Positions 1-9,990 of a stretch of DNA of 64,000 nt are shown here, piece after piece. How positions within the stretch are numbered: the first letter of the stretch is position 1; each line of letters starts with the position of its first letter. This DNA comes from an uncultured Rhodospirillales bacterium (GTDB taxonomy: Bacteria; Pseudomonadota; Alphaproteobacteria; Rhodospirillales; UBA2165), in NCBI GenBank assembly GCA_913055735.1, contig CAJXKD010000001.1:1832281-1896280 (forward strand), written 5' to 3'. The notes beneath the pieces were generated by a model. The model searched no databases. It was not told the DNA's origin and saw nothing but the letters and a program-made list of their open reading frames with translations. The position numbers and the translations under genes were made by a program.

Positions 1-651
1 GCCTACGCCCTGGCCCGCTCAAATACGGCATTTGATTCCGGCCATCCCACCTGGCTTGCCAAGACCAACTTCCTCATGTTGATGCGGGACGAGCGCATGG
101 CGGAGATCGAGGCGGGCTTCGATCCGGCGACGAAGACCTTGTCCCTTTCATTGGAAGGCCGCGCTCTGGCGGAAGGTTGTCTGGATGACGCGGATGGCCG
201 TGCCCGCATCGAAAACGCCGTTGCCGACGTCTTGGGACTGGGCGAGAGCGAACGGCCGCGACTTGTCGCGGCGCCGGGCCATACCTTCTCCGATTATGAT
301 GCCAAGGTCATATCGCTGATCAATTTGGCGTCGGTCGAGGCGCTTGCCGAGGTCATGGGTGAACCGGTCGATCCCCTACGGTTTCGGGGAAACCTCTATG
401 TCGAGGGGGCGGCGCCATGGGCGGAGTTCGATTGGATCGGCCGGCAGATCAAAATCGGCGGTGTTGTGCTGGAGCCTATCCACCGCACCAAGCGATGCGC
501 GGCAACCAACGTGAACCCGGTCACCGCCGCGCGGGATCTGAACATTCCGAAGGCGCTGCAGAAAACCTACGGACATATGGATATGGGAATTTACGCGCGT
601 GTCGTTGCGCCCGGTACCATCGCCCCAGGCAAAAGTCTCGAAATCAGCTAG
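1..651 (+). CDS. MOSC domain protein (5' end outside window)
   Basis: The frame is open from base 1, so the true start lies upstream; 216 codons are visible. The C-terminal half has the MOSC signature around RCAATNV, in which the cysteine is the presumed sulfur or molybdenum-cofactor ligand of this family (MOSC: C-terminal domain of molybdenum cofactor sulfurase). The part before it resembles the beta-barrel MOSC_N region. Such proteins act in the cytoplasm in sulfur transfer to molybdoenzymes or in reduction of N-hydroxylated substrates. It converges on the DUF4167 gene with a 17-bp gap. The family is clear; the substrate is unknown. Confidence 0.85.
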   Translation, partial: AYALARSNTAFDSGHPTWLAKTNFLMLMRDERMAEIEAGFDPATKTLSLSLEGRALAEGCLDDADGRARIENAVADVLGLGESERPRLVAAPGHTFSDYDAKVISLINLASVEALAEVMGEPVDPLRFRGNLYVEGAAPWAEFDWIGRQIKIGGVVLEPIHRTKRCAATNVNPVTAARDLNIPKALQKTYGHMDMGIYARVVAPGTIAPGKSLEIS

Positions 652-668
652 CGTTCGCTGAAAAGGCC

Positions 669-1322
669 TTAAAGCGCGATCTGATCCGGTGTTTCGTCGG
701 CATCGCTGCTTGCGGCTTCCGCTTTATCCGCGGTTTTCTCGCCGTCCGACCCACCGTCGGCGGCAATTTCCACCACTTCGCCGGATTTCTCCCCACTACC
801 GTTGTTGGCGCCGTTGTTGCGGCCAGCACCATTGGCGCGGCTCCTCCGGGACGGCCTCCGACCGCCATTTGATCCGTTGCCGTGGGAACGATCGGGCGTT
901 TCGCTGCTCTCGGCCTGTTGCTCCTCGCCCTGTGAGGCGCTCTGCGGGGCTTCGTTCGCGCCGCCGTTGCTCTGCGCGGCGACGTCCGTGCCCTCGTTCG
1001 TTTCTTCATCTTGTTGATTGTCGTCGGCGCGGTTGTCATGTCCGCCATTGAAGCGGCGGTTCCGCTGGGCGTCGCTATTCCGCTCTGCGTCGGCGTTCAA
1101 AATGCGGAAATAATGTTCGGCGTGTTGGAAGAAGTTTTCGGAGGCGATCCGGTCGCCCGAGGACAAAGCGTCCCGTGCCAACATCAAATATTTCTCATAG
1201 ACCTGCTGGGCGGTCCCCCGAACGCGTCCCTCAGGGCCATTGCTATCGAAATTATTGTTGCGCGGTTGACGTTTGCCGGTCCCGCGATTACGGCCTCGAC
1301 GGGGATTGGAACCCTGTTTCAT
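669..1322 (-). CDS. DUF4167 domain protein
   Basis: The 217-residue protein begins MKQGSNPRRGRNRG, a basic, Arg/Gly/Asn-rich N-terminus. A compact conserved helical segment follows (about residues 30-80, with VYEKYLMLARDALSSGD and FFQHAEHYFRI). The rest is a long low-complexity tail rich in Asn, Gly, Glu and Ala, probably disordered. This is the DUF4167 layout of alphaproteobacteria, often found beside prmC as here. ATG at 1322 is preferred over an in-frame TTG three codons upstream. The basic head suggests nucleic-acid binding, but no function is established. Confidence 0.85.
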   Translation of the reverse strand: MKQGSNPRRGRNRGTGKRQPRNNNFDSNGPEGRVRGTAQQVYEKYLMLARDALSSGDRIASENFFQHAEHYFRILNADAERNSDAQRNRRFNGGHDNRADDNQQDEETNEGTDVAAQSNGGANEAPQSASQGEEQQAESSETPDRSHGNGSNGGRRPSRRSRANGAGRNNGANNGSGEKSGEVVEIAADGGSDGEKTADKAEAASSDADETPDQIAL

Positions 1323-1537
1323 GACATCCAATTCTACTGGTTTCGCCGGTTAAGTCCCCCGGCCTGCGCAATCCTCCTCGGTGGCGGTTCCAGCCGCCGG
1401 CCCCGGGTTCGCAAACGCTTTTCAGGGGAGGGGTTTTCCCGCTTTCCGCGGTGCATCGCAATTCCTGCGTGCCAACGCCCACACCGCAAAATTAACCATG
1501 TGCGGCGAATATTCCAACTACGGAATCCAAATTAATG

Positions 1538-2425
1538 TTATATGCGGGCAACTGTTGCCAAAATGCAACGATCAATTCCGGCCAAATCCTTTCGGGTTTC
1601 GCATATTCCCAAGCCATGCTGTTTCAGCAGCGAGGAAATCGCTCTTTCCTGCCCTTGCCCGAACTCCAATGCCACGATTCCGTTCGGGGTCAGCAAGCCG
1701 GTAAGAGCGGGGATCAAGGTGCGGTAGACGTCCAACCCATCCGTTCCTCCGACGAGGGCCTCACGCGGTTCGAAATCGCGCACTTCGGGGTCGAGACCGG
1801 CCCAGTCGGCCTCGGACACATAAGGCGGATTGCACAGGATAAGATCGAAACGGTCCGAAACCGCCTCCGACCAATCGCTGTACAAAAATGTAGCGCGGCT
1901 ATCCAAGCCGAGGGCCGCGGCGTTCCGCCGGGCAACATCCAAGGCGGCGCGGCTTATATCGACGCCAATACCGTGCGCGGATGGAAATTCGTGCAGCATG
2001 CTGAGGAGCAGGCATCCGGTGCCGGTTCCCAAATCGAGAATCGTTTGGGGTGGCTCGCGGTCTGTAAACCGGTCCAGCACGGCTTCGATCGTGGTTTCGG
2101 AATCGGGCCGCGGCGCCAAGGTGTCCCGGGTGACATGGAATGCAAGGCTCCAGAATTCCCGGCTCTCAAGGATTTGAGCGACCGGCTCGCAAGTGGCGCG
2201 GCGCCGGATCATCTCGTCGAAACGGGCGACTTGCTCCGGACGCAGTATTTTTTCCGGGTGTCCGACGATGTCGGATGTCGTACATCCGATGGCACGCTCA
2301 AGCAACAATCGGGCGTCCAGCCCGGCGCTGTCGATGTCCGCTGCAACGAGAACGGCTCGGCCGCGCGCCAACGTTCCGCCGATTGTCGTTTCCGGCTTTG
2401 CCAATGTTGCGGCCCCTTCGCTCAT
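1538..2425 (-). CDS. prmC: peptide chain release factor N5-glutamine methyltransferase
   Basis: A 295-residue SAM-dependent methyltransferase that methylates the glutamine of the GGQ motif in RF1 and RF2. The SAM-binding motif [12 protein letters not shown] and the catalytic NPPYVSEAD motif are both present. A helical N-terminal substrate-binding domain covers about residues 1-95. The ATG start overlaps the prfA stop by 4 bp (ATGA), implying translational coupling with its own substrate, the prfA product. A longer in-frame reading upstream lies inside prfA and is spurious. Length is normal for the family. Confidence 0.96.
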   Translation of the reverse strand: MSEGAATLAKPETTIGGTLARGRAVLVAADIDSAGLDARLLLERAIGCTTSDIVGHPEKILRPEQVARFDEMIRRRATCEPVAQILESREFWSLAFHVTRDTLAPRPDSETTIEAVLDRFTDREPPQTILDLGTGTGCLLLSMLHEFPSAHGIGVDISRAALDVARRNAAALGLDSRATFLYSDWSEAVSDRFDLILCNPPYVSEADWAGLDPEVRDFEPREALVGGTDGLDVYRTLIPALTGLLTPNGIVALEFGQGQERAISSLLKQHGLGICETRKDLAGIDRCILATVARI

Positions 2426-3489
2426 GACATGGCGGCCAGTTTCTCTGCCTGATCTTCGGTGGCGAGCGCGTCGACCAGTTCGTCGAGGTCGCCTTCCATA
2501 ATCCGATCGATCTTGTAGAGGGTGAGGTTGATCCGATGATCGGTGACGCGGCCCTGCGGGAAATTGTAGGTGCGGATGCGTTCCGACCGGTCGCCGGAAC
2601 CGACTTGGTTTTTCCGGTTTGCCGCCCGCTCGGCTTCGCGTTCCAGGCGCTGCGTCTCGTACAGCCGGGAGCGAAGCACCTTCATTGCCTTGGCGCGGTT
2701 CTTGTGCTGCGACTTTTCGTCCTGGCACTGTACGACGATGCCGGTCGGAATGTGCGTAATGCGTACCGCGCTGTCGGTTTTGTTGACGTGCTGCCCGCCG
2801 GCGCCCTGGGCGCGGTAGGTATCGACCCGGAGATCCTTGGTCTCGATTTGGACATCGAATTCCTCGGCCTCGGGCAATACGGCGACGGTCGCGGCCGACG
2901 TATGGACGCGGCCTTGTGATTCCGTTTCCGGGACGCGCTGGACGCGGTGAACGCCGGATTCGTACTTCAAGCGGGCGAAAACCCCACGCCCCGAAATGGT
3001 CGCCATCGCTTCCTTGTAGCCGCCGATACCGGTCTCGCTCAGGCTGATGACCTCGAATTTCCAATTGTTGGCTTCGGCGTAGCGTTGATACATGCGGAAC
3101 AGATTGGCCGCAAATAATGCCGCTTCATCGCCGCCGGTGCCCGCCCGGACCTCGAGAATGGCGTTGCGATCGTCGGCTTCGTCCTTGGGCAGCAACAAAA
3201 GCTGAATACTGTGTTCCAACTCGGGCAGCTTGGCGGTGAGCGTTCGATGCTCCTCTTCGGCCATTTCCTTGACCTCGGCATCGCCGTCGGCCATCAGCTC
3301 CTCGAGATCGGCAATTTCCTTCTCCACCGCGCGCAGTTCCTCAACCGCGCTGACGATGGCCGTCAGATCGGCATATTCCTTTGACAGGCGGGCATATTCT
3401 TGGCCCTCCAATTGGGTCTGGCCGGCGAGCATATCGCGCAACTCATGGTGCCGCGATACCACGACGGCCAGCTTATCTTCGATCGACAT
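2422..3489 (-). CDS. prfA: peptide chain release factor 1
   Basis: RF1 recognises UAG and UAA and triggers peptidyl-tRNA hydrolysis in the ribosomal A site. The 355-residue protein has the coiled N-terminal domain and the GGQ loop ([16 protein letters not shown]). GGAG stands a short distance before the ATG, inside the end of the upstream gene. It starts 2 bp after the stop of the GluTR-like gene and overlaps prmC by 4 bp, so the three genes look co-transcribed. The order GluTR-prfA-prmC matches the hemA-prfA-prmC order known from gammaproteobacteria. Confidence 0.97.
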   Translation of the reverse strand: MSIEDKLAVVVSRHHELRDMLAGQTQLEGQEYARLSKEYADLTAIVSAVEELRAVEKEIADLEELMADGDAEVKEMAEEEHRTLTAKLPELEHSIQLLLLPKDEADDRNAILEVRAGTGGDEAALFAANLFRMYQRYAEANNWKFEVISLSETGIGGYKEAMATISGRGVFARLKYESGVHRVQRVPETESQGRVHTSAATVAVLPEAEEFDVQIETKDLRVDTYRAQGAGGQHVNKTDSAVRITHIPTGIVVQCQDEKSQHKNRAKAMKVLRSRLYETQRLEREAERAANRKNQVGSGDRSERIRTYNFPQGRVTDHRINLTLYKIDRIMEGDLDELVDALATEDQAEKLAAMS

Positions 3490-3491
3490 GG

Positions 3492-4709
3492 TTATAAGTC
3501 TCCGTTCCCCCGCCCGAACAGCCAGCGGAATAGCTTGGGGAACCAGGCAACAGGGCCTTTTCTTTTGGATTGCGTCCGGTCGGCGGCGAGGCGATCGATC
3601 AATAATCGAGTGGCTGTGTCGGCATCGCCGCCGGAATCGGAAACCGCCTGCCGGCGGGCTTCCTCGATACGCTCTTTTCCGTGGCCTTTAAGATAGGCAG
3701 CAACTTCACGTTCCAAAAGGGTCCAGCCGACTTCGGAATCGGCGGCGCGTAACGCACGGCCCTCGGTGGCGACCCGTTCGAGATCGTCGAGGGTATAGCG
3801 GAAGGCATCCTCGAGTTGGTCGACCGCCGGATCAACGTCGCCGGGCACGCCCGTATCGATCAACAGAACCGGCTTGTGGCGCCGAACGGCGATCGCCTTC
3901 GTCATTTGCTCGACATCGATGCAGTAGCGGCGCGTATTGAGGGCCGTGATCACGATGTCCGATTTGGTTAAAAGGCGCGGCAGCTGATCGAACGTATCCA
4001 TATGGCAATTGAGCGCGCGCGCCATACGCTCGGCGCGCTGTTCCGATCCATGCACCACCGTCAGATCGGCGAGGCCCGCTGCCAGCATGTCACCGGCGAC
4101 GACCTCTCCCATCTCTCCGACGCCGACCAGCAGACCGGTGCAGCGGGACAGGTCGCCGTGCAAATCTCGGGCGACCCTGATCGCGGCGCCCGAGATCGTC
4201 GCCGGGCGTTTGTCGAAGCCGGTCTCCCTGTTGACGCGTTCCGCGGCCTCCAAGGCCGCCGCCATCAACGCGCGAAGGCCGGGGCCATCCATGCCCTCCT
4301 CGGCGGCGCGGCGGTGGCTCGTCCGCAGTTCGTTGGAGAAGCGCGGCTCGCCGATGACGACATCGTCGAGAGCGGCGGTGGCGGCAAAAAGGTGGCGTAC
4401 CGCCTCGCCGTCGGTGATGACGTACATCTGATCCTTCAACAGGGTCGGGTCCAGCCCCGCGTGATCGGCCATCAATTGCGCGATCCCGGATGCGGCCTTT
4501 TCGCAATCGCTGTGAAGCGCCAGGATCTCGACCCTTTCGGGCGTCGAAATCACCAGGGCTTCGTTGATATCGGCGGCACGTAGACCGTCGACGAAACCAT
4601 GCATTTCCGTTTCGTCGATGAACAGCCGGTCGCGGACCGTCATGGATGACGTCCGGTGATTTGTGCCGACCACCAAGGGCCGTTCTTCAAATGTGCTCGA
4701 TTCGACCAT
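3492..4709 (-). CDS. glutamyl-tRNA reductase-like protein lacking the catalytic cysteine
   Basis: The 405-residue protein aligns along its length with glutamyl-tRNA reductase (HemA of the C5 pathway). It keeps an N-terminal GTNHRTS block, His106 in AVRHLF, the [10 protein letters not shown] block, the nucleotide-binding GVGEMG (196-201) and [10 protein letters not shown]. The active-site motif TCNR reads TPER, so the thioester-forming cysteine (Cys50 in E. coli) is Pro57 here; the codon is CCC on the coding strand at 4539-4541. That chemistry cannot proceed as known. The C-terminal tail is extended and basic. Most alphaproteobacteria make 5-aminolevulinate from glycine and succinyl-CoA, which would leave this homologue free for another role. 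It sits between hisS and prfA on the same strand. Confidence 0.85.
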   Translation of the reverse strand: MVESSTFEERPLVVGTNHRTSSMTVRDRLFIDETEMHGFVDGLRAADINEALVISTPERVEILALHSDCEKAASGIAQLMADHAGLDPTLLKDQMYVITDGEAVRHLFAATAALDDVVIGEPRFSNELRTSHRRAAEEGMDGPGLRALMAAALEAAERVNRETGFDKRPATISGAAIRVARDLHGDLSRCTGLLVGVGEMGEVVAGDMLAAGLADLTVVHGSEQRAERMARALNCHMDTFDQLPRLLTKSDIVITALNTRRYCIDVEQMTKAIAVRRHKPVLLIDTGVPGDVDPAVDQLEDAFRYTLDDLERVATEGRALRAADSEVGWTLLEREVAAYLKGHGKERIEEARRQAVSDSGGDADTATRLLIDRLAADRTQSKRKGPVAWFPKLFRWLFGRGNGDL

Positions 4710-4715
4710 GGCAGA

Positions 4716-5960
4716 TCAGCGGTAACGCGCGAGATGCTCCTCCATTGCGTCCCATGATACTTCGGATTGCTCTCCGGTGACCATGTCTCTGACGGTGCCG
4801 GAGCCACGGTTCAACTCATCGTCGCCGATCAGGATCGCGGCGCAGGCACCCAGCTTGTCGGCCCGCTTCATGCGTTTGCCCAAGTTGCCGGAATACCCCA
4901 GTTCGACGGAGAAACCTTTGCCGCGCAGTTTCTGTGTGAGGGTCATGGCGAACCGTTGGGCGGCATCTCCCATGGGGATAACGGCGATGGGCCCCGGCAC
5001 AGCCTCGCCTTCGTCGACCAGGAGCGACAGGCGCTCGACGCCCGCGGCCCAACCGACGCCCGGCGCTTCGGGGCCGCCCATCTGTTTCGATAATCCGTCA
5101 TAGCGACCGCCGGCGAGCACCGTTCCTTGGGCGCCCAGTTCATTGGTGGTGAACTCGAATGCCGTATGGCAGTAATAATCGAGACCGCGCACCAGCTTCG
5201 GGTTGATCTCATAGGGAATGCCCAAGTCATCGAGCCCAGTGCAAACGTCATCAAAGAATGTGCGAGAGGCCTCGTTGAGGCTGTCGTTCAACCGGGGCGC
5301 GTCGGCGATGATCGCGCGATCCCCTTCGTCCTTGGAATCGAGAATACGCAGAGGGTTGCGTTCGAGCCGCATGCGGCTGTCTTCCGACAACTTGCTTTCG
5401 TGCTGTTTCAGATAGGCAACCAGTTTGTCGCGATAGGCGGCGCGGCTTTCAGTATCGCCCAAGCTATTCAGTTCCAGCGTCACCTTGTCGGCAAGCCCGA
5501 GCTCGCTCAGGATTTGCTGGGCGAGAGCGATGGTTTCTATATCGGCGATGGGGGCGGCGACGCCCAGCAACTCGATGCCGACCTGCCGGAACTCGCGCCA
5601 ACGGCCTTTCTGCGGGCGTTCGTAGCGGAACATGGGGCCCCGGTAGAACAGTTTCAGCGGCAGATCCTGTTGCAGCCCGTTGGAAATCAGGGCGCGCACG
5701 ATGCCCGCCGTGCCTTCGGGCCGGAGGGTGATCAGATCGCCACCGCGGTCTTCGAACGTATACATTTCCTTGGTGACGATATCGGAGGTATCGCCGAGGG
5801 TGCGGCTGAACACCTCGGTGAACTCGAAGACGGGCGTGGTAATCTCGCCAAAGCCGTAAAGGCCGGCGACATCATAGGCCGTTTCCTCCACGCGCCGATA
5901 GCGGCGGTTGTCGTCGGGCAGAATGTCGTGGGTGCCGCGGACCGGGTTTAGGCGTGCCAT
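4716..5960 (-). CDS. hisS: histidyl-tRNA synthetase
   Basis: A class II aminoacyl-tRNA synthetase of 414 residues that charges tRNA-His in the cytoplasm. The class II motif 2 region (FRYERPQKGRWREFRQ), the HisRS-specific LVRGLDYYCHTAFEF block and motif 3 (GVGWAAGVERL) are all present, followed by the anticodon-binding domain. AAGGA lies upstream of the ATG. The 162-bp gap upstream (5961-6122) separates it from the rodZ-like gene and holds no gene I could identify. The downstream GluTR-like gene starts 6 bp after the stop, suggesting one transcript. Confidence 0.97.
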   Translation of the reverse strand: MARLNPVRGTHDILPDDNRRYRRVEETAYDVAGLYGFGEITTPVFEFTEVFSRTLGDTSDIVTKEMYTFEDRGGDLITLRPEGTAGIVRALISNGLQQDLPLKLFYRGPMFRYERPQKGRWREFRQVGIELLGVAAPIADIETIALAQQILSELGLADKVTLELNSLGDTESRAAYRDKLVAYLKQHESKLSEDSRMRLERNPLRILDSKDEGDRAIIADAPRLNDSLNEASRTFFDDVCTGLDDLGIPYEINPKLVRGLDYYCHTAFEFTTNELGAQGTVLAGGRYDGLSKQMGGPEAPGVGWAAGVERLSLLVDEGEAVPGPIAVIPMGDAAQRFAMTLTQKLRGKGFSVELGYSGNLGKRMKRADKLGACAAILIGDDELNRGSGTVRDMVTGEQSEVSWDAMEEHLARYR

Positions 5961-6122
5961 CGGGGCGGGTGTCCTTTCAATCGCGCCGAATGAGTATCAA
6001 GTCGATAGATGGGTGCCGTCGCCGGCAAACCGGGCGGTTATAGCCCATGGCCGGTCCCACTGAAAGCGATCAGCGGTAAAGGCTGGATATCGAAGCGTGA
6101 GAGGACGGAGCGGCAAGCCGCC

Positions 6123-7397
6123 CTATTCGACGACCGCTTGGCCTTGGCGCAGCTTCTCGGCATCCAGGGCCACGTTACGCCGGACCACGCCCGTTTCGCC
6201 GATGGACGGAACGACGTCACCGTTGACCGTGATCTCGAGGGCGCCGGCATTGCCGGTCATCAGGATCAGGCCCGCGCGGTCGGGTACTTCGTAGAAATCG
6301 CCGCCACGCAACAGCTTGGTCATGACCAACTGGTCGGAATTGCCGTCGCGGATTTGCACCCAGCTGTCACGCAGGGCGCGCACGACGATCTGCTGTCCGG
6401 CGGGTGCCGCGGCGACCTGTTCGGATCGCGTTTCCTCGACGGTTGCCTCGGGTTGCTGTGGGGTTTCGGGTTCCGCTGCGGGTGTTTCGGTCTCTTGTTG
6501 GGCGCTTTCCGGGGCGGGCAGGGCTGCGACCGTTTCCGGGACCGGCAATGCGGGTGGCGCCGCCTCTTCCTGCGGCTGCGGCCGCACGGCGGTGGCTGTC
6601 TCGGGCGCCCGGACGACGGGAACCTCCGCTTCCGGTGTCGTTTCCGGTGCAGCTACCGGTGTGCGGACCGTCGCTTCCGGCGCGGGCGCCGCTTCTGCGG
6701 GTTCCGGTGTGGCGGGTGGCGTGCTTTCAACGGGCGCCACGGAAACGGTTTGCGTCTCTTCCGCAGGTGCCGGTTTTGGTTCGGGCTCTTTCGCCTTGAC
6801 GGGTTCGGGTTCCGGGGCCGGCGGCGTTTCCGTTTCTTCCACGGCGGGCGCATTGGCCATGGCCGCGGTCGGTGTGCTCGGGCGCGGGGCCGCGTCTTCC
6901 GCCATCGGCGGCATTTCGCTGACCGCACCGGTGTCGCTATCCTCCGCCTGAAGATTTTCGGGAACGGGCGGCACCGGGTCCGTCACAAAGCGGTCCTGGG
7001 TCGACACGAAATACCAGCCGCCATAGCCGGCAATGGCAATCAGCAAGGCCGCCATCAAAATGGCGCCACGCGGAATGCCGTGTTCCGGGATGAAGGACGG
7101 AAACGCCAGTTCCTGGGTTTTCTGCTCGACGGTACCGGTCGTGTCCTTGAAGCGGCGGACGACCTCTTCGCCATCCAGACCGAGATACTCCGCATAGCCC
7201 CGAATGAACCCGACCGCATACGCATGACCGGGAAGATCGTCGTACCGGTCTTCCTCGATGGCTTCCAGGTAAGGGTACCGGATACGCAACGTCGCCGCGA
7301 CGTCCGCCAGTTCCTCGCCGCGGCGCAGTCGCGACGCCCGGAGCAATCCGCCAATACCGCCTTTCCGGCCTTCGTTTATGTCGGGTTGAGTATCCAC
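6123..7397 (-). CDS. RodZ-like helix-turn-helix membrane protein
   Basis: The 424-residue protein has an N-terminal HTH of the RodZ type (residues about 15-80, RLRRGEELADVAATLRI), a single membrane segment (about 110-128, AILMAALLIAIAGYGGWYF), a linker of about 190 residues dominated by Pro, Ala, Glu and Thr, and a C-terminal DUF4115-like beta domain (QQIVVRALRDSWVQIRDG). This is the topology of RodZ, which links MreB filaments to the membrane and controls rod shape. The GTG start has AGAGGA about 7 bases upstream. A possible promoter (TTGAGT, 17 bp, TAGAGT) lies at 7565-7593. The linker is unusually long. Confidence 0.82.
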   Translation of the reverse strand: MDTQPDINEGRKGGIGGLLRASRLRRGEELADVAATLRIRYPYLEAIEEDRYDDLPGHAYAVGFIRGYAEYLGLDGEEVVRRFKDTTGTVEQKTQELAFPSFIPEHGIPRGAILMAALLIAIAGYGGWYFVSTQDRFVTDPVPPVPENLQAEDSDTGAVSEMPPMAEDAAPRPSTPTAAMANAPAVEETETPPAPEPEPVKAKEPEPKPAPAEETQTVSVAPVESTPPATPEPAEAAPAPEATVRTPVAAPETTPEAEVPVVRAPETATAVRPQPQEEAAPPALPVPETVAALPAPESAQQETETPAAEPETPQQPEATVEETRSEQVAAAPAGQQIVVRALRDSWVQIRDGNSDQLVMTKLLRGGDFYEVPDRAGLILMTGNAGALEITVNGDVVPSIGETGVVRRNVALDAEKLRQGQAVVE

Positions 7398-7628
7398 GGG
7401 CTATCCTCTAAAGGCCCAGCTCTTGCACGCCGCGCCCATCTATCCGGTTTGCGAGACCCGAGACGGCGCCTAGACGCCGGGAATCCCAGGATAAATAGCT
7501 TGGCCGACGGCAGGACGGCCAAGTTGAAAATCGGCTGAGGGTTATACGTTCCAACAACGTTAATACTCTACTAGCAAGGGTATAGCCACTCAAGTTGTCT
7601 TTATAGATCAATGATGACTTACGATTCC

Positions 7629-9905
7629 TTAAATAATCACTCCATGATCGAGCGCGAAATCACGCAGTCGCTGGCGAATGCTGTGATCGGAAAGGTCCTG
7701 GAGGGACACGAGATAGCGCTCCAGGGACTCCAAATGCAGGCTGCGGATCATGGTTTTGATGGGGCCGATGGCGGACGGCATCATCGATAGGCTACGAACG
7801 CCGATGCCGATAAGGGCCATGGCGTCCAAAGGCCGCCCCGCTATCTCTCCACAAAGGCTCAAGGGCACATTCGCTGAATTGCACTGCTCCACGAGGTGGC
7901 GGAGGAACGCCAAGCCGCCGGGAGATAGCGGATCGTAGCGGTCGGCGAGCCGTGGACTTCCGCGGTCGCTGGCAAACAGGAATTGGAACAGGTCGTTGCT
8001 ACCGACCGAAATGAAATCGACTTTTTTCAACAACGCGGGCAGTTGAAAGGCAAGGGCGGGCACCTCGAGCATGGTGCCGACCCGCAATGTGGCCGGCAGG
8101 GGGCGGGACCGTTGGGCCGCGCGTTCCAATTCACGTTCCAGAAGCGCTTTCGCGGCGTCGAACTCGGTAACCTCGGCGATCATCGGGAACATGATGGTTA
8201 GATCGCGGCCCGCCGCCGCCCGGATCAGAGCACGGAACTGGTGGCGGATCAGAACCGGCTGGTCGAGGGAAACGCGGATCGCCCGCCACCCCATGGCCGG
8301 GTTCTCCTCGGCGGCACCGCTCCAATAGGGGAGGTTCTTGTCGCCGCCGATATCGAGCGTGCGGAAAACGACGGGTTTGCCGTCGCTGAATTCGAAAATG
8401 CGTTCATAGAGAGCCGCTTGCCGGTCCACATCGGGAAACTGGGTGCTCTCCATAAAAGGAATTTCGGTGCGGTAGAGACCGATGCCGTCGGCACCGGTAT
8501 CGATCAAACTCTGCAGATCGGCGAAAAGTCCTGCGTTGATGTTGAGCGATACCGCCATGCCGTCCCGCGTTTCGGCGGGAACGTCACGCAACGCGGCATA
8601 GACTTCCATCTGCTGCGTGCGATCGGCCAGCGTTTCGACGTAAGCGTGGTGGATATCCTCCGACGGGCGGATGTGAACTTCGGCGCTGTCGCCGTCGATA
8701 ATGACTTGATCGCCGGCAACGACGGCATCCAATACACCCGTCGCCCGGCCCACGACGGGGATATCCAGCGCGCGCGCGACGATGGCGACGTGCGTGGTCG
8801 CCGATCCTTCTTCGAGAACAAGGCCTCGCAGGCGTTCCCGGTCGTAATCGAGCAGTTGTGCCGGTCCCATGTTGCGGGCGACCAGGATCATGTCGTCCGG
8901 GAGATCCTCGGTCGGGCCGACTTGCGTGGTGCCCGTCAGGTGTTGCAGCAGCCGGTTGGCCAAATCTTCGAAATCGTGCAGGCGTTCGCGCAAATAAGGG
9001 TCGCGCAGGTTGCGGAAACGGGCACGGGTGTCGCTGTCGACCTTTTCGACGGCCGCTTCCGCGGTCAGACCGGTATCGATAGCCTCGCTGATCCGCGCCA
9101 GCCAGCCGGCATCTTCGGCAAACATGCGGTAAGCCATGAGAATTTCGCGATGCTCTCCGTCGGCAACGTCGCTTTGCTCGAGCATCTCATCGATCGCACC
9201 GTGCAGATCGGCGACCGCTTTTTCCAATCGGCCGTGTTCGGTCTCGGGGTTTTCGGCAACCAGGGTGGTGATGGCGACACGCGGGTTGTGCAGCACCGCT
9301 TCGCCGATGGCGAGGCCGCCATTCAGCCGCACGCCTTCGACGGTAATAGGTTGCAGAGTAATGCCGTCGACCGCCTGCATTTCGTCGCGGCTGACCAACT
9401 GGCCGCCGGCGATGAGTTCCGCGAGGACCATCGCCACGGTTTCGAGGGTTTCGACTTCCTCGTCGGTGTAGTTGCGCCGGGTGCGGTTCTGGACGGCGAC
9501 AACGCCGAGCACACGGCCGCCGCGCAGGATCGGCACGCCCATGAGGGAATTGAAGATTTCTTCACCGGTCTCCGGCCGGTAGGCGAAACTGGGATGGGAT
9601 TGCGCTTCGGGTAGCGCGAGCGCCCGCGCACCCGCCGCGATGGTGCCGATCAAACCTTCGCCGATCCGCAAGCGGGTATTGTGGACGGCCGACGGTTTCA
9701 GGCCGGTGGCGGCGAACAACTCGAGGATTTCACCCGCGCGCAGGATGTAGAGGGAACACACTTCGGCGACCATGTCGGTCGCGATGATACTGACGATCCG
9801 GTCAAGGCGTTCCTGTGGCGCCTCGTCGGCGGCGCCGACGGCCATGACGTCGCGAACCCGCGCGAGAAGGCGGCGCGACCCGGTCAGCATTGGTGCACGT
9901 GCCAT
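7629..9905 (-). CDS. ptsP: phosphoenolpyruvate-protein phosphotransferase EI-Ntr
   Basis: The first enzyme of the nitrogen phosphotransferase system, passing phosphate from PEP to NPr. Residues 1-170 form a GAF sensor domain, known in this family to bind glutamine. The PEP-utiliser N-terminal, swivelling and TIM-barrel domains follow. The phosphorylated histidine is His372 in EEGSATTHVAIVAR. C-terminal PEP-binding motifs (GIGLYRTEIPFM, PMIAEV, SVGSNDLFQFLFA) are intact. The length of 758 residues is standard. AGAGG precedes the ATG. It follows lysC on the same strand, the usual alphaproteobacterial neighbour. The gap 7398-7628 downstream is AT-richer and may hold the rodZ promoter. Confidence 0.95.
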   Translation of the reverse strand: MARAPMLTGSRRLLARVRDVMAVGAADEAPQERLDRIVSIIATDMVAEVCSLYILRAGEILELFAATGLKPSAVHNTRLRIGEGLIGTIAAGARALALPEAQSHPSFAYRPETGEEIFNSLMGVPILRGGRVLGVVAVQNRTRRNYTDEEVETLETVAMVLAELIAGGQLVSRDEMQAVDGITLQPITVEGVRLNGGLAIGEAVLHNPRVAITTLVAENPETEHGRLEKAVADLHGAIDEMLEQSDVADGEHREILMAYRMFAEDAGWLARISEAIDTGLTAEAAVEKVDSDTRARFRNLRDPYLRERLHDFEDLANRLLQHLTGTTQVGPTEDLPDDMILVARNMGPAQLLDYDRERLRGLVLEEGSATTHVAIVARALDIPVVGRATGVLDAVVAGDQVIIDGDSAEVHIRPSEDIHHAYVETLADRTQQMEVYAALRDVPAETRDGMAVSLNINAGLFADLQSLIDTGADGIGLYRTEIPFMESTQFPDVDRQAALYERIFEFSDGKPVVFRTLDIGGDKNLPYWSGAAEENPAMGWRAIRVSLDQPVLIRHQFRALIRAAAGRDLTIMFPMIAEVTEFDAAKALLERELERAAQRSRPLPATLRVGTMLEVPALAFQLPALLKKVDFISVGSNDLFQFLFASDRGSPRLADRYDPLSPGGLAFLRHLVEQCNSANVPLSLCGEIAGRPLDAMALIGIGVRSLSMMPSAIGPIKTMIRSLHLESLERYLVSLQDLSDHSIRQRLRDFALDHGVII

Positions 9906-9990
9906 ACTTAGCCTCTGCGATTTTCGACCGGCGTAAATGCCATCACGGCAGCAGCGATGCCGGCAAAATCAACTCTTGTGGCCGAAAGAC

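Noticed and set aside
2426..3064. N-terminal extension of prmC by about 210 codons
   Set aside because: The extension lies wholly inside prfA and is Arg-rich; ATG 2425 with the ATGA overlap gives the normal PrmC length.
6009..7538. 509-codon open frame on the plus strand opposite the rodZ-like gene
   Set aside because: It is a shadow of the Pro/Ala/Glu-rich linker: its product is an Arg/Gly/Phe/Cys low-complexity string, and the minus-strand gene has clear domains and a ribosome-binding site.
8241..9614. 457-codon open frame opposite ptsP
   Set aside because: The ptsP product is complete and canonical across this region; the opposite frame is a GC-rich shadow without recognisable motifs.
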